From Paramacrobiotus metropolitanus (Eukaryota > Tardigrada > Eutardigrada > Parachela > Macrobiotidae), in contig NW_026570261.1 of the NCBI RefSeq assembly GCF_019649055.1, positions 992,001-1,056,000 on the forward strand: 64,000 nt of DNA, given 5' to 3'. Positions 12,120 through 23,909 of this stretch are shown here, piece by piece. The notes under the pieces are model-generated. The model saw only the letters and a list, made by a program, of their open reading frames with translations. It made no database searches and had not been told where the DNA came from. The stretch's first letter is position 1, and the number at the start of each line of letters is the position of its first letter. Both the position numbers and the translations under genes were made by a program.

Positions 12120-13551
12120 TTAAGCGTTGGGATTTGTGATACGCGCTATAAACTTGGGGATGTTGGTCATTTCATCCCAAATTATCAATAAGAATGGTCT
12201 GTTGGCCACAAAATCTGGTTCGTTGGCGCTCGAATATTCTGTATTCAAGCCGGTCACTGCGGAAGCTTTGACACCGAATTCGTCTAGTTCTACAAGTAAA
12301 ATAAAAGGACAAGTTAGCAGCTAAATTTTACGGCACTGCCGGGTCTTGAAAACAAGAAGTTATTTCCCTACGGCTTTTTATGTAACCAATACATGAAACG
12401 GTGTCACTTTGTGTGAGAATTACTGCTTTGCTGGAAGCCAGACCAGTTTTGCTTTGGCACGATTTTGAAGTTAAATACTGTGTTGTACTAAAAAGAGTCT
12501 TACCTAATATTGTTTGCTGTTTAAGTTTAGAAACACAAATTGGATCTCCGCTGTCGAACATATTCGAAAACGCTGTTCTGGAAGGCGTGTATAATTCTTT
12601 TAGTCCCATTAGCTTCGTGCAGTCGATTAAATCCTCGTCGAAGGAAATGCGGAATTTTGGTACGACCATACACAAGTATGACACTTTGGCTTTTCGTCGC
12701 CAGATCAGTAGTTTTTCCGGAGTTAACTGTTTTTCCAGCAGTGCAGTTCCACTTGATGCGTCGGCAGGGAGTAACAGCATTACACTGTATTTCCTTCCCA
12801 GGATATCCAAAATAACTATTTTGGGATCGTCGCTACTGCTCTCCCATTTATATGAGCCGACATTGTAAGCCCGAATGTAGGCATGTTCGTTTTTCATGAA
12901 CTGTACCGCTTGTTCAACTCCATTGACGCCACGGAATATCCCGCGCTCGGTGTATTTTGTATCGAACTGCTTCTCCCAAGGCCCCGTGAAGTTAACGATG
13001 TTCAGTATAATCAATGTGGTTGTGGGCGCCAGTTCGTTTAGAACGTGAGAAATCTCTCCATTTGTCTTTTGCGATACGTATGTGTTCACTACATTCAAAG
13101 CTGCCGCAGGTGAACTCGCAAAGGGCGCTTGTATCCATTTGAATTCAAGGGCGGCACTGAGCGCTGCGATGAATGACTGACGTAGCGGATAACGTTCGTC
13201 GTAAAAGCCTGTTGTGGATATTACCAGCGTTTCATCCGCTTGGGCTTCCCCTACTTCCTTAATCAACTGCTCGAAATCTCTGCCATTAGCACAAAGTAGC
13301 CGCATTAGATCACCTCTTAGCTTGTCACTAGTTCCGGGAAGAAGGGAGGTTAGTGCAATCTCCAGGGAATATGGACACAGAACCACGTTTTGGTCAAACG
13401 AAGACGATGATTCCGTTAAACACTTAAACATTGTCACAGCAAAGACAATCTCTGGATTTATATTACTCTCCTTTCCATCAACCTTAATTTGCGGGTTGTC
13501 CTCGGAGCTGTCCCTGGGCGCCTTCTGAACATGGATTTCCTGGTCTTCCAT
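12120..13551 (-). CDS. Serpin (serine protease inhibitor family), two exons, 405 aa
   Basis: Exons 13551..12504 and 12289..12120, phase 1 (TATTAG|GTAAGA to CTTGTAG|AACT). Exon 1 carries the serpin core: LCPYSLEIALTSLLPGTS, the breach-strand region ILNIVNFTGPWEKQF, and VVPKFRISFDEDL. Exon 2 supplies the reactive-centre loop and C-terminus: hinge ELDEFGVKASAVT, then RPFLLIIWD and FIARITNP. Read without splicing, exon 1 runs on for about 60 extra residues that lack a hinge, so the splice is what makes a normal serpin. The hinge keeps P15 Gly and small residues at P12-P10, but has Val at P14, Lys at P13 and Val at P9, so inhibition is likely but not certain. P1 falls in Tyr-Ser-Ser. The chosen Met has no signal peptide after it, suggesting an intracellular (ovalbumin-type) serpin; an in-frame Met lies 28 codons upstream. 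Confidence 0.88.
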
Positions 13552-14343
13552 GGCTGATTCTCTTGCGCACCAAAGAAATGAGTAGCGAAATCTCAAACAT
13601 GGAATAATTTTATTATACCAGCAGAAAGGCCTCAACCCTGAAAACAGAAGCAGTTTATTGTCAAACCTACCTTTTTCAGCAATAAAATGACTTTGTCAGC
13701 GGAAATTTAGAAGTACGTCAGAAAAACGCAAATCAAAACGAGCTTCCCTTCCGTTTTGTGGAGAAAAAAATTATTCTTTGAAATATTTCATGCACTTGTA
13801 TCACAGCTTGCAGTGAGTTCGCAACACGTAAGTGCGGCAGTTGTGCCTTAGGAAACGATCGATAGACTCTCGTATTGTGATAAAAGCGAGCATGCAGCGC
13901 CCAGCTGCGAGTAGTGATCGCGCGGTTACGAGCTGCCGGCATGGTCAGTCCTTCTGCAGTAAAGACTACAGAACATGCGCAGCCGTATTCAGCGCAGCGC
14001 AGATACTATAATTATAATTTTAATAATTGTGTACAGTAGATACACAACCGGCAACGGCCAATATCAACTGCAGCAGCAGATATGCTTAGCCGAAGCGATC
14101 TTTACGTACCGGTCTACATGTTTAATAAAAGTACGTAGTAAATACGTACACATTAACGAAGATGTCTCTACCAGGCTGACAGCTCTGGAGAAATAAATAG
14201 TTCTACTTCTTCTTGTTCTACTACATGCAATCCGCTTGATACTGTAATATCTGATAAAATATTTTACAAGATCTGATAGTAACTGCAACCCGTGCATATG
14301 TTACATAATAAATCATTATACATAGTATTATTATTATGAATTT
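13552..14343. other. Intergenic stretch upstream of the serpin
   Basis: It presumably contains the serpin promoter on the minus strand. I see no TATA box I can assign. A short TTATTATTATG run at about 14325-14340 marks the edge of pseudogene B. No gene is recognised. Confidence 0.4.
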
Positions 14344-15052
14344 ATGAGTAGAAAATCTGCGCCCTTTCTGATCATCACCAAGAAGGACAACAGAGACTGT
14401 TCGTATGTGGGTATTCCATTCGTCAGGTTGGGTGCAGCCGATCCGAATGGGAATTATGAATCCCCAACATTGGCATCAGCGCGTCGATGGATGTCAGTGT
14501 GTGCCGAGCTGTGGCTGATTAATTTCACCGCCTCCGATGGGATGGGTTACCACTTGACAGGCTCTGGGCAGTGGGTTCGCGATACAGGAACGACATGGCC
14601 GCGAGACGAAGGAGTGTTTATGTATGGTCTCGATAATAATGGGTTAGATAATGTGGTTCTTCAGTTGCTGCGTTTTCCCTGCACAGAGACAGCCACGGAG
14701 CAGTGTCGGCGGTTTTTAGCAACGGCCACCGATGCTTGTCCGGCCGTTTCACAGCGAGTGTTGGAAAAGGTCATCGCGATGCATGCACGGTGGGTGCAGA
14801 CATTGGCCTACCCAGATTGGTTAATGGTGATTCGCAGCCTCCTCCGGATGCAAGTATTAAGTATCTGTATGGCTAGTGTAAGACTGCGTAACTAACTCGA
14901 AACATTTATGGTTTGATTTGAATGCGTGGGTCTCGTGTTGAGCAGATTCAACAGATGACGCGCCAGTAGGATCAAGTGGATTTGCGGCAGCTGGACGTGT
15001 CACGATGAGCAAGTTGACCTTTGCCGCACTGGTCGCATATTTCAAAGATTGA
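14344..15052 (+). pseudogene. Family A copy B, 5'-truncated and broken
   Basis: Positions 14344-14849 align closely with the C-terminal part of exon 2 of the intact gene at 1806-4140 (FPCTETATEQCRRFL, ACPAVSQRVLEKV, MHARWVQTLAYP). All of exon 1 and the first third of exon 2 are missing. The former donor is GAT|GCAAGT instead of GAT|GTAAGT. The exon-3-like part (14946-15052) is 107 nt, not 124: a net 17-nt deletion shifts the frame and brings a stop after two codons. It is followed by K2 in the same convergent arrangement as the intact pair. Confidence 0.82.
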
Positions 15053-16500
15053 AGCAGGCGCATCGCTGCGGTATATGCAAATCATCGTACTTTACCCTCG
15101 TACATCGTACTTTTACATCATGCATCGTACTTTTTCCTCCATTTTCTAAATTTTGATCGTTTTCGAGCTGTTTCGTGTAACGCTGATACACGTTTTACCC
15201 ATAATATACACTCTATGTTTAAAGATGCCCAAAATGTACATCACGCTCAGCTGGATTTACTGGCTGGCGCTTCTGGTTATTTTTCTTGCTGCACTTATCT
15301 ATGATCTTTTAATGCTTCCTACCGTATATTGTTTTTGCTTTCTGTAACTGAATTTTGTTTTTAGCATTTTTGTACTGTTAACCCGAGTCTGTACGAAGTC
15401 TCCACCAGGCTGAGTGATTTGGGGAACCTAAATGTAATGTGATTCAATTCAATTCTAAGTTTTTTGCAACGACACCCAATCATGCCGATTCAGTAAAGAG
15501 CCGATTCATTTAATAAAGAGCAACGTCGAGTATTGTTATAAGAGTTAACACAAAATCAATTCGCCAAACTCAGCTACCCTCGTAATCAAAGAAATCGGCA
15601 AGCGATTTTAACTGCATTCATATGAACCTCCCGCCTAGCTCCCATGATTTTCTCCGCTAGCGTCTATCAGCCTGGCAACGTCCCTTCCGTACTGGAACAA
15701 TGGATGGAGCGACAGCGTTAAATGAAATTTTGCTATTGTGATAAACTGTTCATGAGCGGTAATTTAGCAGTCTTACGAAAGAAGAAGGGAGCTACATTTT
15801 AAAAAAATTAGCCAAAACCTAACAATTACGTCCACCAAAACAAAAAAGTACCTTAACAAACTGTTTTTTGTAAGCTAAAAAAACAGGAAACCTGCTCGTG
15901 TTCCACTCCCGTCTAGACCGAGCGCGGACATATTCGTATATTCTACGAAATAGCCGCAGGTATTCAGTGCCTTTAACCGACGAGCCGCTGGTAGCGTGCG
16001 TCTCACTCGCGCTTCATTTTCATCACCAAACAGCCAAAAGCGTATCTGGCCTGCGGCAATCGGCATTCATGCAGCGCCCAGCGGTCCGCGTCTTCGTCGT
16101 ACACTTCGATGCTGTCATGGCTGTTCACCTCCTCGTGATGGTGCCCACCAAGAACGTACAGTTTGCCGTCCACGCAAGCACATCCGGGCTGACTACGCGG
16201 ATGGACCAGATCCCCTACGGTTGCAAAGCGGCATTGATATCATGCCTTCCATGCAAATATACAGCTGCACGGCTACAGCTGAAGCAGCCTTACCTTTCCT
16301 TATCCACTGGTTTGTTGCGCGATCATATGCCTCCACACAGTGGTCCCGACCCTGTCCAATTCCACCTACGAAAGTTATCGCAAGAATAAATTTCTGACAA
16401 TTGGCTAGGCTCTCCTTGCGGGAAATGGTGAGGTACAGTGGTCTTCGTAAAGGTGGTTACACCTGTATCACATAGACCTGTATCACCTGTATCAACAGGT

Positions 16501-16525
16501 ATTATTGTTATTATTATTATTATTT
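16501..16525. repeat. ATT microsatellite
   Basis: A run of ATT/TTA triplets in a K2 intron, just after a short stretch repeating ACCTGTATCAC at about 16462-16500. Confidence 0.7.
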
Positions 16526-16827
16526 ACGGCACAAGAGCAGGCAACCCCGAAGGGATTTCAATTCTGGTCGAACATCACATTAATATCTGAGCGCAGAAAA
16601 GCACGATAAATTTTTCTAAAACTGGCTCAGCTTGGCGTGAAAATTGTCACCCTATGTGCGCTTGTCACCCTCTGTAGTGTTGTCCCTTAATTTCTATCGC
16701 ATCATCACAGCGACAATTACGAATTCAGGGTTACGCCCAACTCCATACTACGGCGCGCATGATTCATCCACCAATCTGCCGTACTTCGGCAGGGAGATGG
16801 ATGCGATTTCTTTGTACGTCCACCTTC

Positions 16828-16857
16828 CACGTGTAACCTTCCTGAAGGTTACACGTG
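16828..16857. repeat. 30-bp perfect inverted repeat in a K2 intron
   Basis: CACGTGTAACCTTC and GAAGGTTACACGTG, 14-bp arms with a 2-bp centre. It could form a cruciform or be a footprint of a fold-back element; no neighbouring TIR was found. Confidence 0.7.
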
Positions 16858-17746
16858 CCACGACAAGTTAGTTACGCTCCACATGGATATGGAATGGCTG
16901 ATGCATGCGAAATCGATCTAATTTATACGTCCTATACGTACCTGTGGGGCAGGAAATTACGAGCAAGCTTGAAATTATAAAACAAGAAGCGTGTCTCCAC
17001 TTTTCTTCTTACGCATACGTACCGACTACGTAAATTAATCCGCTGGGACCCACACATGCAGCACACTGGCTGCGGGCGATCGGCATACTGGCCAGTCTGC
17101 TCCAGGAGTTTGTCGATGGATCATAACAGAAAGCCGCCTTGCACTCCCGCGCGCCGTTTTCTCCTCCGAAAGCATAAAGTCGGCCGGCACACGCCACTAA
17201 TGCCATGGAGGCCCGACGAGCGGGCAGCGAGGCAACCGCGCTCCAGGAATCGTCAGTGGCGTCGTACGCTTCCACGGATGGTAGTGGTTGATTAAATGCG
17301 CCGCCAAGGTCATAACCACCCACTGCGTAAATGTGATCATTCAGTGTGGCAAATGCTTGCGAATGGTGCCCTTTCTGCATGGAGGCCAGCCGGCGCCACT
17401 CGTTACAGAGGTCGGTGTAGCGGCTATTGCGTTGTACGGTCATGACGTGGCTAGCTACGAAGATTATCAGCGAACTGGCGTCAGTCATAACTAGGGCGCC
17501 ACCGACCCTCTCTCGCAGTTTATTCAGGCGCCACACTGCCGGTATCGATGGTCTAAAGACGTCCACCGTAGCGGCTACGTTAGGCTGGTTATCCTGACCA
17601 CGTCCACCCACACAGAGGATTACCTCCTCCGCACCTGATAAAAACTAGATTACAATAAGCGGTTTCCCAAGTTAATGGGTGAGCAGTTGTAGTACGCGGC
17701 AGACAGAAGAAAACGGACTACAGTAGTAGACGCGCTTGTAGACTAT

Positions 17747-17817
17747 GTAGGAGGAGGATTGTAGGAGGATTCTCTTTATTGTAGGAGGATTCTCTTTATA
17801 TGAAGGATTCTCTTTAC
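17747..17817. repeat. Minisatellite, unit GTAGGAGGATTCTCTTTAT
   Basis: About three to four imperfect copies of a 19-bp unit in tandem, in the intron between K2 exons 3 and 4. A short CA run follows at about 17855. Confidence 0.7.
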
Positions 17818-20800
17818 ATAATACTATTCAGTATAGTACTCGGTACAGCAGCTACATACACACACACACTTCCGGCGGAACCGAATGTGATTTATTTACT
17901 TACAATGTAAAAAATATGTGCGAAGACTTTGATCATTCTCGATCGAGATACTGAACTACTGACTAACTAAATGATAATATGCAAAGAATACTCGTATCAC
18001 ATAAGGTCAGCTCAACCAAAGTCATGCAAATATGATGTTGCTACGTGCAACTATTGCGCGTAGCCACTACACTACAAGTAGGTAATGAAATGGTGCCCGC
18101 CCTTCAAACTGCCTCTGTAGGCAGTTCTCTTAAATAAATAAACCCCGCTAAAAGTTAGAAATCACTGGAAGCGAGCCTGTATCCGTACTCTATTTTATTG
18201 AGAGGTTGCATTTGAAATACGCCTTTACTCTCTTTCGCTGGCTGCTTGTCCAACCTAAATAGCATTTACTGTGTGACGTATGTATGTGATCGATGTTTCT
18301 TTCTCTGTTTTGAACTTAATCATCGCACGAAATGGTCAAAGACCAATCAATTTATCTGAACGCTGCTTGGTTAATCGAGTATCCCATGTAATGCTTACTG
18401 TATGACTGTCGTGGGATGGTGTCTTTCGTATCTTCGCCGGGTAATTCCCCGACTGTCCCAGACAAGCCTTGCGGCACCGCGGTCGACGTACTGGCCAGGG
18501 CCAGAGCGTATTCTTGCTGGCATTAGCCACTCAGAAAGGGCACACGGACGGTTTGCAGTAGACTTTGGAGGTGCGCCAATCTTCCGGGACGGTCGTATTC
18601 CCACCAACGCATCACCGCCTGAAACACTTGATCCTCGCTTGGCACGTCCAAGACATCTGATCCTATCACCAGAATCAGCTGCAAACAAATTACCTATTGT
18701 ACATAGTTCCATGTTTTTTTTCACATTTTTAGAAGCGCCCAACTAAGCTCATATTGTAAGAGACGCTCAGCTTGGAGTAATACATTCTTAAAGATTTCAA
18801 CGTCTTTTTTGAAATGTACAACTTGCTCAACTAAATCGAGCAGACAGAGCCACCCGAGGCTAAAAATACAATGTTTTCATGGCGTACTGCACAGTATGTA
18901 CAAGGTCGCCACAGTCTGTACCTGTTGAGCGTCCATCTGCAGAAAGTCGTGACCCTCCACAAATTCCAGGAAGTGTCGCCGGATGAAGCCCAAGGCGGCG
19001 TCGGCTACATTGGGATTGTGATAGTTGGAGGCCAGAGCATGGACCAACAGGCAGTTGGACAGATGCAGGTGCTTCTCTACGTAGTCCCAACAGAATCGGA
19101 CAACCGTGGCGATTTGCAAGAACTGCGCCGCTATCAGGATATGCTCCACGTTGTCGCCGTTGAGGCTGATGTTCAGTGTGTAGGCGTACTCCACTAACCT
19201 GGATAGTGAGCGTAGAACCAAGACTCAGCATTGAAATGGACGATACTGTAAGCGTGGCGATTACGATGCACAGATGTGCGAAGGAAATGCGACCGCGCTA
19301 CCAAAAGAACTTTATTAAAAATGGCAATTTTTAATAAAGGCACAATGCCCGACAAATCTCGACCATCCGCAGGATGATCAGAAAACCCAGAAAGGGAACA
19401 AGAGGGAAAACAGAATCGGCCAGTCAAGATATTCTTGGCTGGGAGAAGGCAAAATCACCGAATGAGAAGTGAGACCGTACATTTTAATCAATAACTTTAA
19501 TGTACGGTCGAATCGGCACAAAAACAGACCGCAGAGACGGTGCGGCATCCACGCAGCCCCACTATCCTGGGCGGTGGCACCGGCCTCCCAGCAATACTGA
19601 CTGGAGACCAAAACTGTTAAGCTACCCGAGCACCCAAAATACATTCAACAATTTTTGCGCAGGAGGGGAGCTCCAGTTAAAATGTAGACATCGAAATTAC
19701 TGGATGGTAAAAAAAATGGCAGTCTCCCATTTTCGTTCGTTTGTTGCGTGTCACCTGCGGTACCGAGAACTGTTTAACTTCGTTTAAAAACAAATTAATC
19801 AGCTGTCAAAATCAGCAAAGCATTTTTAAAAGAAAAGGTCAAACATTTGCCTAATGTAAGCGCTACTTAGCAGTAAGCTAAGCTTAACCTGTGTATGCAG
19901 CAAACATTGCTCTTTGAAGCGAAAACTGAAATTATTAAGATAACGTCAATCAAACATTGGACGGACCCAGTGCAACAGTGTAAATGAGTCCGTCATTTGG
20001 TTTAGCCTCCCAGTAATGTTGATATAAAAAATGTTTTAAATTAGAAAATTTCAAAACATAATACAATCTAACAGTGCCCAAGTGCTGGAATGTCTGGGGT
20101 TGTGAGATACTCACTCGTTCAGTGTTTGGCTGTCGATGTTGCGCAGCTGGTATACTTGCTGAGTGGACTCCTTCCACTCCTGCGTGAAGGCCGCCCGAAA
20201 GTATTCGCTGTGCACGGTGAGGACAATGCGATGGCAGGGAATGCCGACAGAAGCTTCTTCACTGCCCTTCAAGACAACGTCACAGTAGGTCCCCGTCTTC
20301 TGCAGCTCATGCATGCCGCGTACAAATTCTATAGCCAGAGAGGCTCGAGACAGATAAACTTTATAATCTGGACTGGCTGATCGGCGTCGCTTCGACATTT
20401 TTTAGGTTGGAATTCTGGACAGCCAAGTTAAGGAATTGAGGTTCTGAACGGTCACAAAAATAAAAAAAATTACAAAATCAGGCGATACTGAAGAAATTAT
20501 ATCGGTCATTAACGGCCAACATCGGGAGTGCACTTAACGGCGAGTTCACGATGAAGCAAGCTGGGCGAGACGTAAGAGTCACTAACCGCTCTGGAGCAGG
20601 AATGTACTTAGTTAATGAGTGCGTAACCCACATTTGCAAAAAGTCCGGTTGGAAAACCATGCATTCTTGACCAGAATAATAAACAGGTATAACTACCGAG
20701 GACGAACCCCCTACCCTGAAGCAGGCAAGAGCGTATTATCCCTTGGGACGGATCTGAGTTGCGCAGCTACTGTCACCCGGACGGCACGAGCCGACCCGGA

Positions 20801-20861
20801 TCTGAACTAAGCTGGCAGCTATTCACTAGCCCCGGTAAGTTATAACCGATCTACGTAAAAC

Positions 20862-21034
20862 CAGGGCGCTACCCACTGGAAACCGAGATACGGCTGGAAA
20901 AGGCGCCGATGGGGGAATTGAAACCCGGCTACGTCGTTAGACCCGCGTAGGCAGTACCACTGCACCACGGCGCAATACGTTGAAATCCTTTGAAAGACTT
21001 TATCGCTGTACGTGAGCCGCTTCTCTGCTCACAT
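20862..21034 (-). mobile_element. tRNA-derived SINE, copy 2
   Basis: Same 173-bp unit as at 8151-8324, about 90% identical by eye. The tRNA-like core is 20903-20973. Here the acceptor stem is a perfect GCGCCG/CGGCGC, while the B box is degraded to GGTTTCAATTCC. It lies upstream of K2 exon 1, which is not the position of copy 1 in the duplicated block, so the two insertions are independent. Confidence 0.62.
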
Positions 21035-22070
21035 ACGTTTAAAGTCAGTTACATAAATACTTATTCGGCAATAGCCAGTATCCATACAAATACGGCTGCG
21101 ATGATTTAAACTAATTAAAATCATCCAAGTTAAACATTGAAAAAATTGAACGAAATAAATCATTTTGTTTGGCTTGGTAAGTGGAAACCGTCATTAAAAA
21201 AAATTAGTCGTTATAAGTAAGCGTCAGTATTATTATTAGGGGGAAAAAGAATTTGTGGGGATGCATATTTAAAAGTTTCCGTTTCTGTTTTTGTTTCTGA
21301 GCGATTTCGATCACATGCTTTTCACCGAAGATGCGCTTAATAATTTCTGAGCCTTCTTTGTAAGTGTTGCATTTCACTGCTGATTAGATGTTACCCTAAC
21401 CCGAAAATTGCTTTAAAAGTAGAATAAAAACCTAACATCGAAATTTATCAAAAATCAAAATTTACTTCGATTGAACACGTTGTTTCAACTAAGATAAACC
21501 ATTAATGATTAATCATGTAAAACGCCAAATGGGAGCTGGTGACCGGTTATTCAAAATGTAATCAGCTCAGTATGCCGGCCAGCGATGGCAGAGCAAGCGT
21601 TGTTTGAGTACATCATTTGTTCGTTGTTTGAGTTTATCTCTTTCCCTGCTGTATTGCCGGAATCGAGTTAACCACTGAATACTGATGGAATCAAACTAAA
21701 TCTGTCATATTCCAGTTTTCTTGTGCGCGTAGTGATTAGCCGCCCTTTCACCCGCCCTGCTTTTATAAGCAACGCCTCTGTCACGAAATCCTGATAATAT
21801 ATCCTATAGGTCTGGATTTGTTATTAAGCGTTTCAGTGCACCTTATCGTAAACTGTTGCTCTATGCGTTTGTCGCTGTATGCAGTAGATGGATCTTATTT
21901 TCTTTTTATCTACTCTTCTAATGTACGTTGTAAAACATAATAGATATTATATTCTGCAGCTGTGGGCCGTCGAAATAAGCAACACCACAAGTTCGGCCAA
22001 GTGGCTGAGTGACATTCAGAAAACGCCCCGTACATGTGCCAGACTTTCTATTAATTAATCTCACGCCAAC
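21035..22070. other. Intergenic stretch upstream of relic C
   Basis: AT-rich with no gene recognised. The last 110 bases before 22071 resemble the 5' flank of family A. Confidence 0.4.
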
Positions 22071-23490
22071 ATGCTGACCACCGTACGCCACTTTCGGGAG
22101 GGGTACTCCGAGACGTCCCAAATCAACTTCGGGAACACGGTGCTGGGACAACGCGACAACGGCAAAGGTGGCTGGGATATGTTCAGGATATTGACGGCGA
22201 TAAGTTCTTCGTTGACTTCGACGCCACAACGATCAGCGCCCAATGGATCCACTCTAAACAGCATGGCCGCATTATTTTATAATTTTTATTAAACAGATGG
22301 CCGCATTATTTTATTAAACATATTGGTCGACAGAAACTGCAGGGAACTTCCGCACATGTTGCGCTGCGAGACGAGGATGGTGGGCCGCTGGCCGATGGAG
22401 ATCCGCTACGCGGGAAGAGAGATGAAAGTGCCGGACAACTGAAAGAAAAAACGAACAAAGCAACATGCAAAAGAAGTTATGGTTGCCGTTTGAGTGTGCA
22501 AGAGCGAACTGTCTCCAACAGTTCAGCTTGTTATGCGGATGAAAGCTTTTAAATAAGCGTTCAGTACCTTGCAGATAAGATTACATAAAAATCTGTCATC
22601 GATAAAATCGCGCGGTTTCAGGGCAAGCGTTTACAAAGGGTCACCATCCACTTTAAATATGCCCACAGTCTCATTACAAAGGTCACGTAAATTTTATTGA
22701 ATTTATACAACCTTGGGCTTGCTTAAGTACTGAACGACAAACAAGTTAGGCTTATTTTCTATAAAGAAGGACGTCAGCGGAATTTTTAAGCGAATTATAA
22801 ACAGAAGGGTTGGTACTTGGGTAACTTGGGTTGAGCCGCATTTTCAAGCAGGTCTGCTCTAGTTTCAAACTCGCTGCAATTCGAAACACGCTCTCAGCCT
22901 GCAAAAGATGATGGACATTGGACACATACGATGATACTATAAAAATTTAATAAGTTTGAAAGTGTTGACGGGTGACCTTTAGCAATTTTTGATAAAAAGT
23001 GCCCGAACTTGGCGTAGTACCCCTGTATATCGTCATCGCTTAGCCTTCCTGCTCTTATAATTTATATATCCACATCTGTGACTGTCCAAAGGCCAAAATT
23101 TAATATAAGCTGTTGCTCAGCCTGTTCTGCATGCTAATATTTAAACGTACTATCTTAACAATTCCAGTACATGTAGTATCGCTAATGTATCCATCCGCGT
23201 TAACTTTTATTCTAACCTTTTTTAATTTTTTTTGAAACCTTCAAAACCTATTTTACTTCTCTTAGCTATCCGTACCCTACAAAACCCAGTACGCATCAAA
23301 ATTAATAACCAGTGTTCCTCTGATTTTCGTTTGCAGAGTATGCGCTTTGTGGAAAGTTGTGCTGCAGGAACCTGCCAGCAGTCGTCACGTGATTTTCGTC
23401 CTCGGTCCGCCGATCATCACAGAAGAGCGGGATTACGTCGTACCTTACATAGCCAGAAAAGAAGCCCGATTAAAAATAGACCTGTAAATG
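22071..23490 (+). pseudogene. Family A relic C
   Basis: 22071-22220 matches the start of family A exon 1 (MLTTVRHFREGYSET, NFGNTVLGQRDNGK) but loses frame at the point matching QWWMGYV. 22260-22400 contains a local duplication of GGCCGCATTATTTTAT and then the AHVALRDEDGGPL block. 23337-23440 matches the start of exon 2 after an intact-looking TTTGCAGAG acceptor (ALWKVVLQEPASSRHVIF, GPPIITEE), then diverges and stops. Most of the coding sequence is missing. Confidence 0.8.
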
Positions 23491-23909
23491 TTTTTGTGTG
23501 AGCAGATCATAACCGCCCGAGCGCATGTGGAAAACCGTGTTCATACCAATACCGTCAGATAAAATACAAGTGTTGTACCTTACGTACATGGTGAATGGTT
23601 TGTTTGTTTGCTAGCGCTATCAGGCCTGTCGTCATTTAGTATTGAATTTTCAGTGGTGGTGGTGAGGTGTTATCTGTTGTTTATTCTTGCGGCGGCATTG
23701 CGAGATCATTGATTACTTCGTTTGATTCGGTTTGCACTAAGCGCATACATCGCAAAGGGAAAATGCTTTAAGTAGTAAGCGAACAAGAGAGCGATCGGGT
23801 TTTTAGTGCTTGCATAAATCATTTAATAATCTGCAAATGGTATACTCGGTTTTATTTACCGTGAAGAAAACGTAATCGCTTACAACTACTTCTAAGTGAA
23901 GTAGCTGAA

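Larger units (their letters stand above)
16003..20398 (-). pseudogene. BTB-BACK-Kelch copy K2, six exons with one nonsense codon
   Basis: Exons in transcription order: 20398..20115, 19198..18922, 18678..18399, 17634..17023, 16365..16294, 16214..16003. Lengths (284, 277, 280, 612, 72, 212) and phases are identical to K1. Every splice site is present and five exons are fully open. In exon 3, inside the BACK domain, the codon matching Gln in K1/K3 (…LSVQCQQ…) is TAA at 18523-18525, giving LSG-stop. A truncated product would keep the BTB domain and part of BACK but no kelch propeller. Apart from that stop it reads like a normal gene, so the inactivation looks recent; a sequencing error or a functional BTB-only product cannot be excluded. 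Confidence 0.78.

Noticed and set aside
12328-12503. Serpin C-terminus read straight through the donor
   Set aside because: It lacks the hinge and the conserved C-terminal strands; the spliced exon at 12120-12289 supplies both.
18395-18742. 115-codon minus-strand ORF overlapping K2 exon 3
   Set aside because: It is the wrong frame of the BACK exon; the true frame is homologous to K1 and K3.
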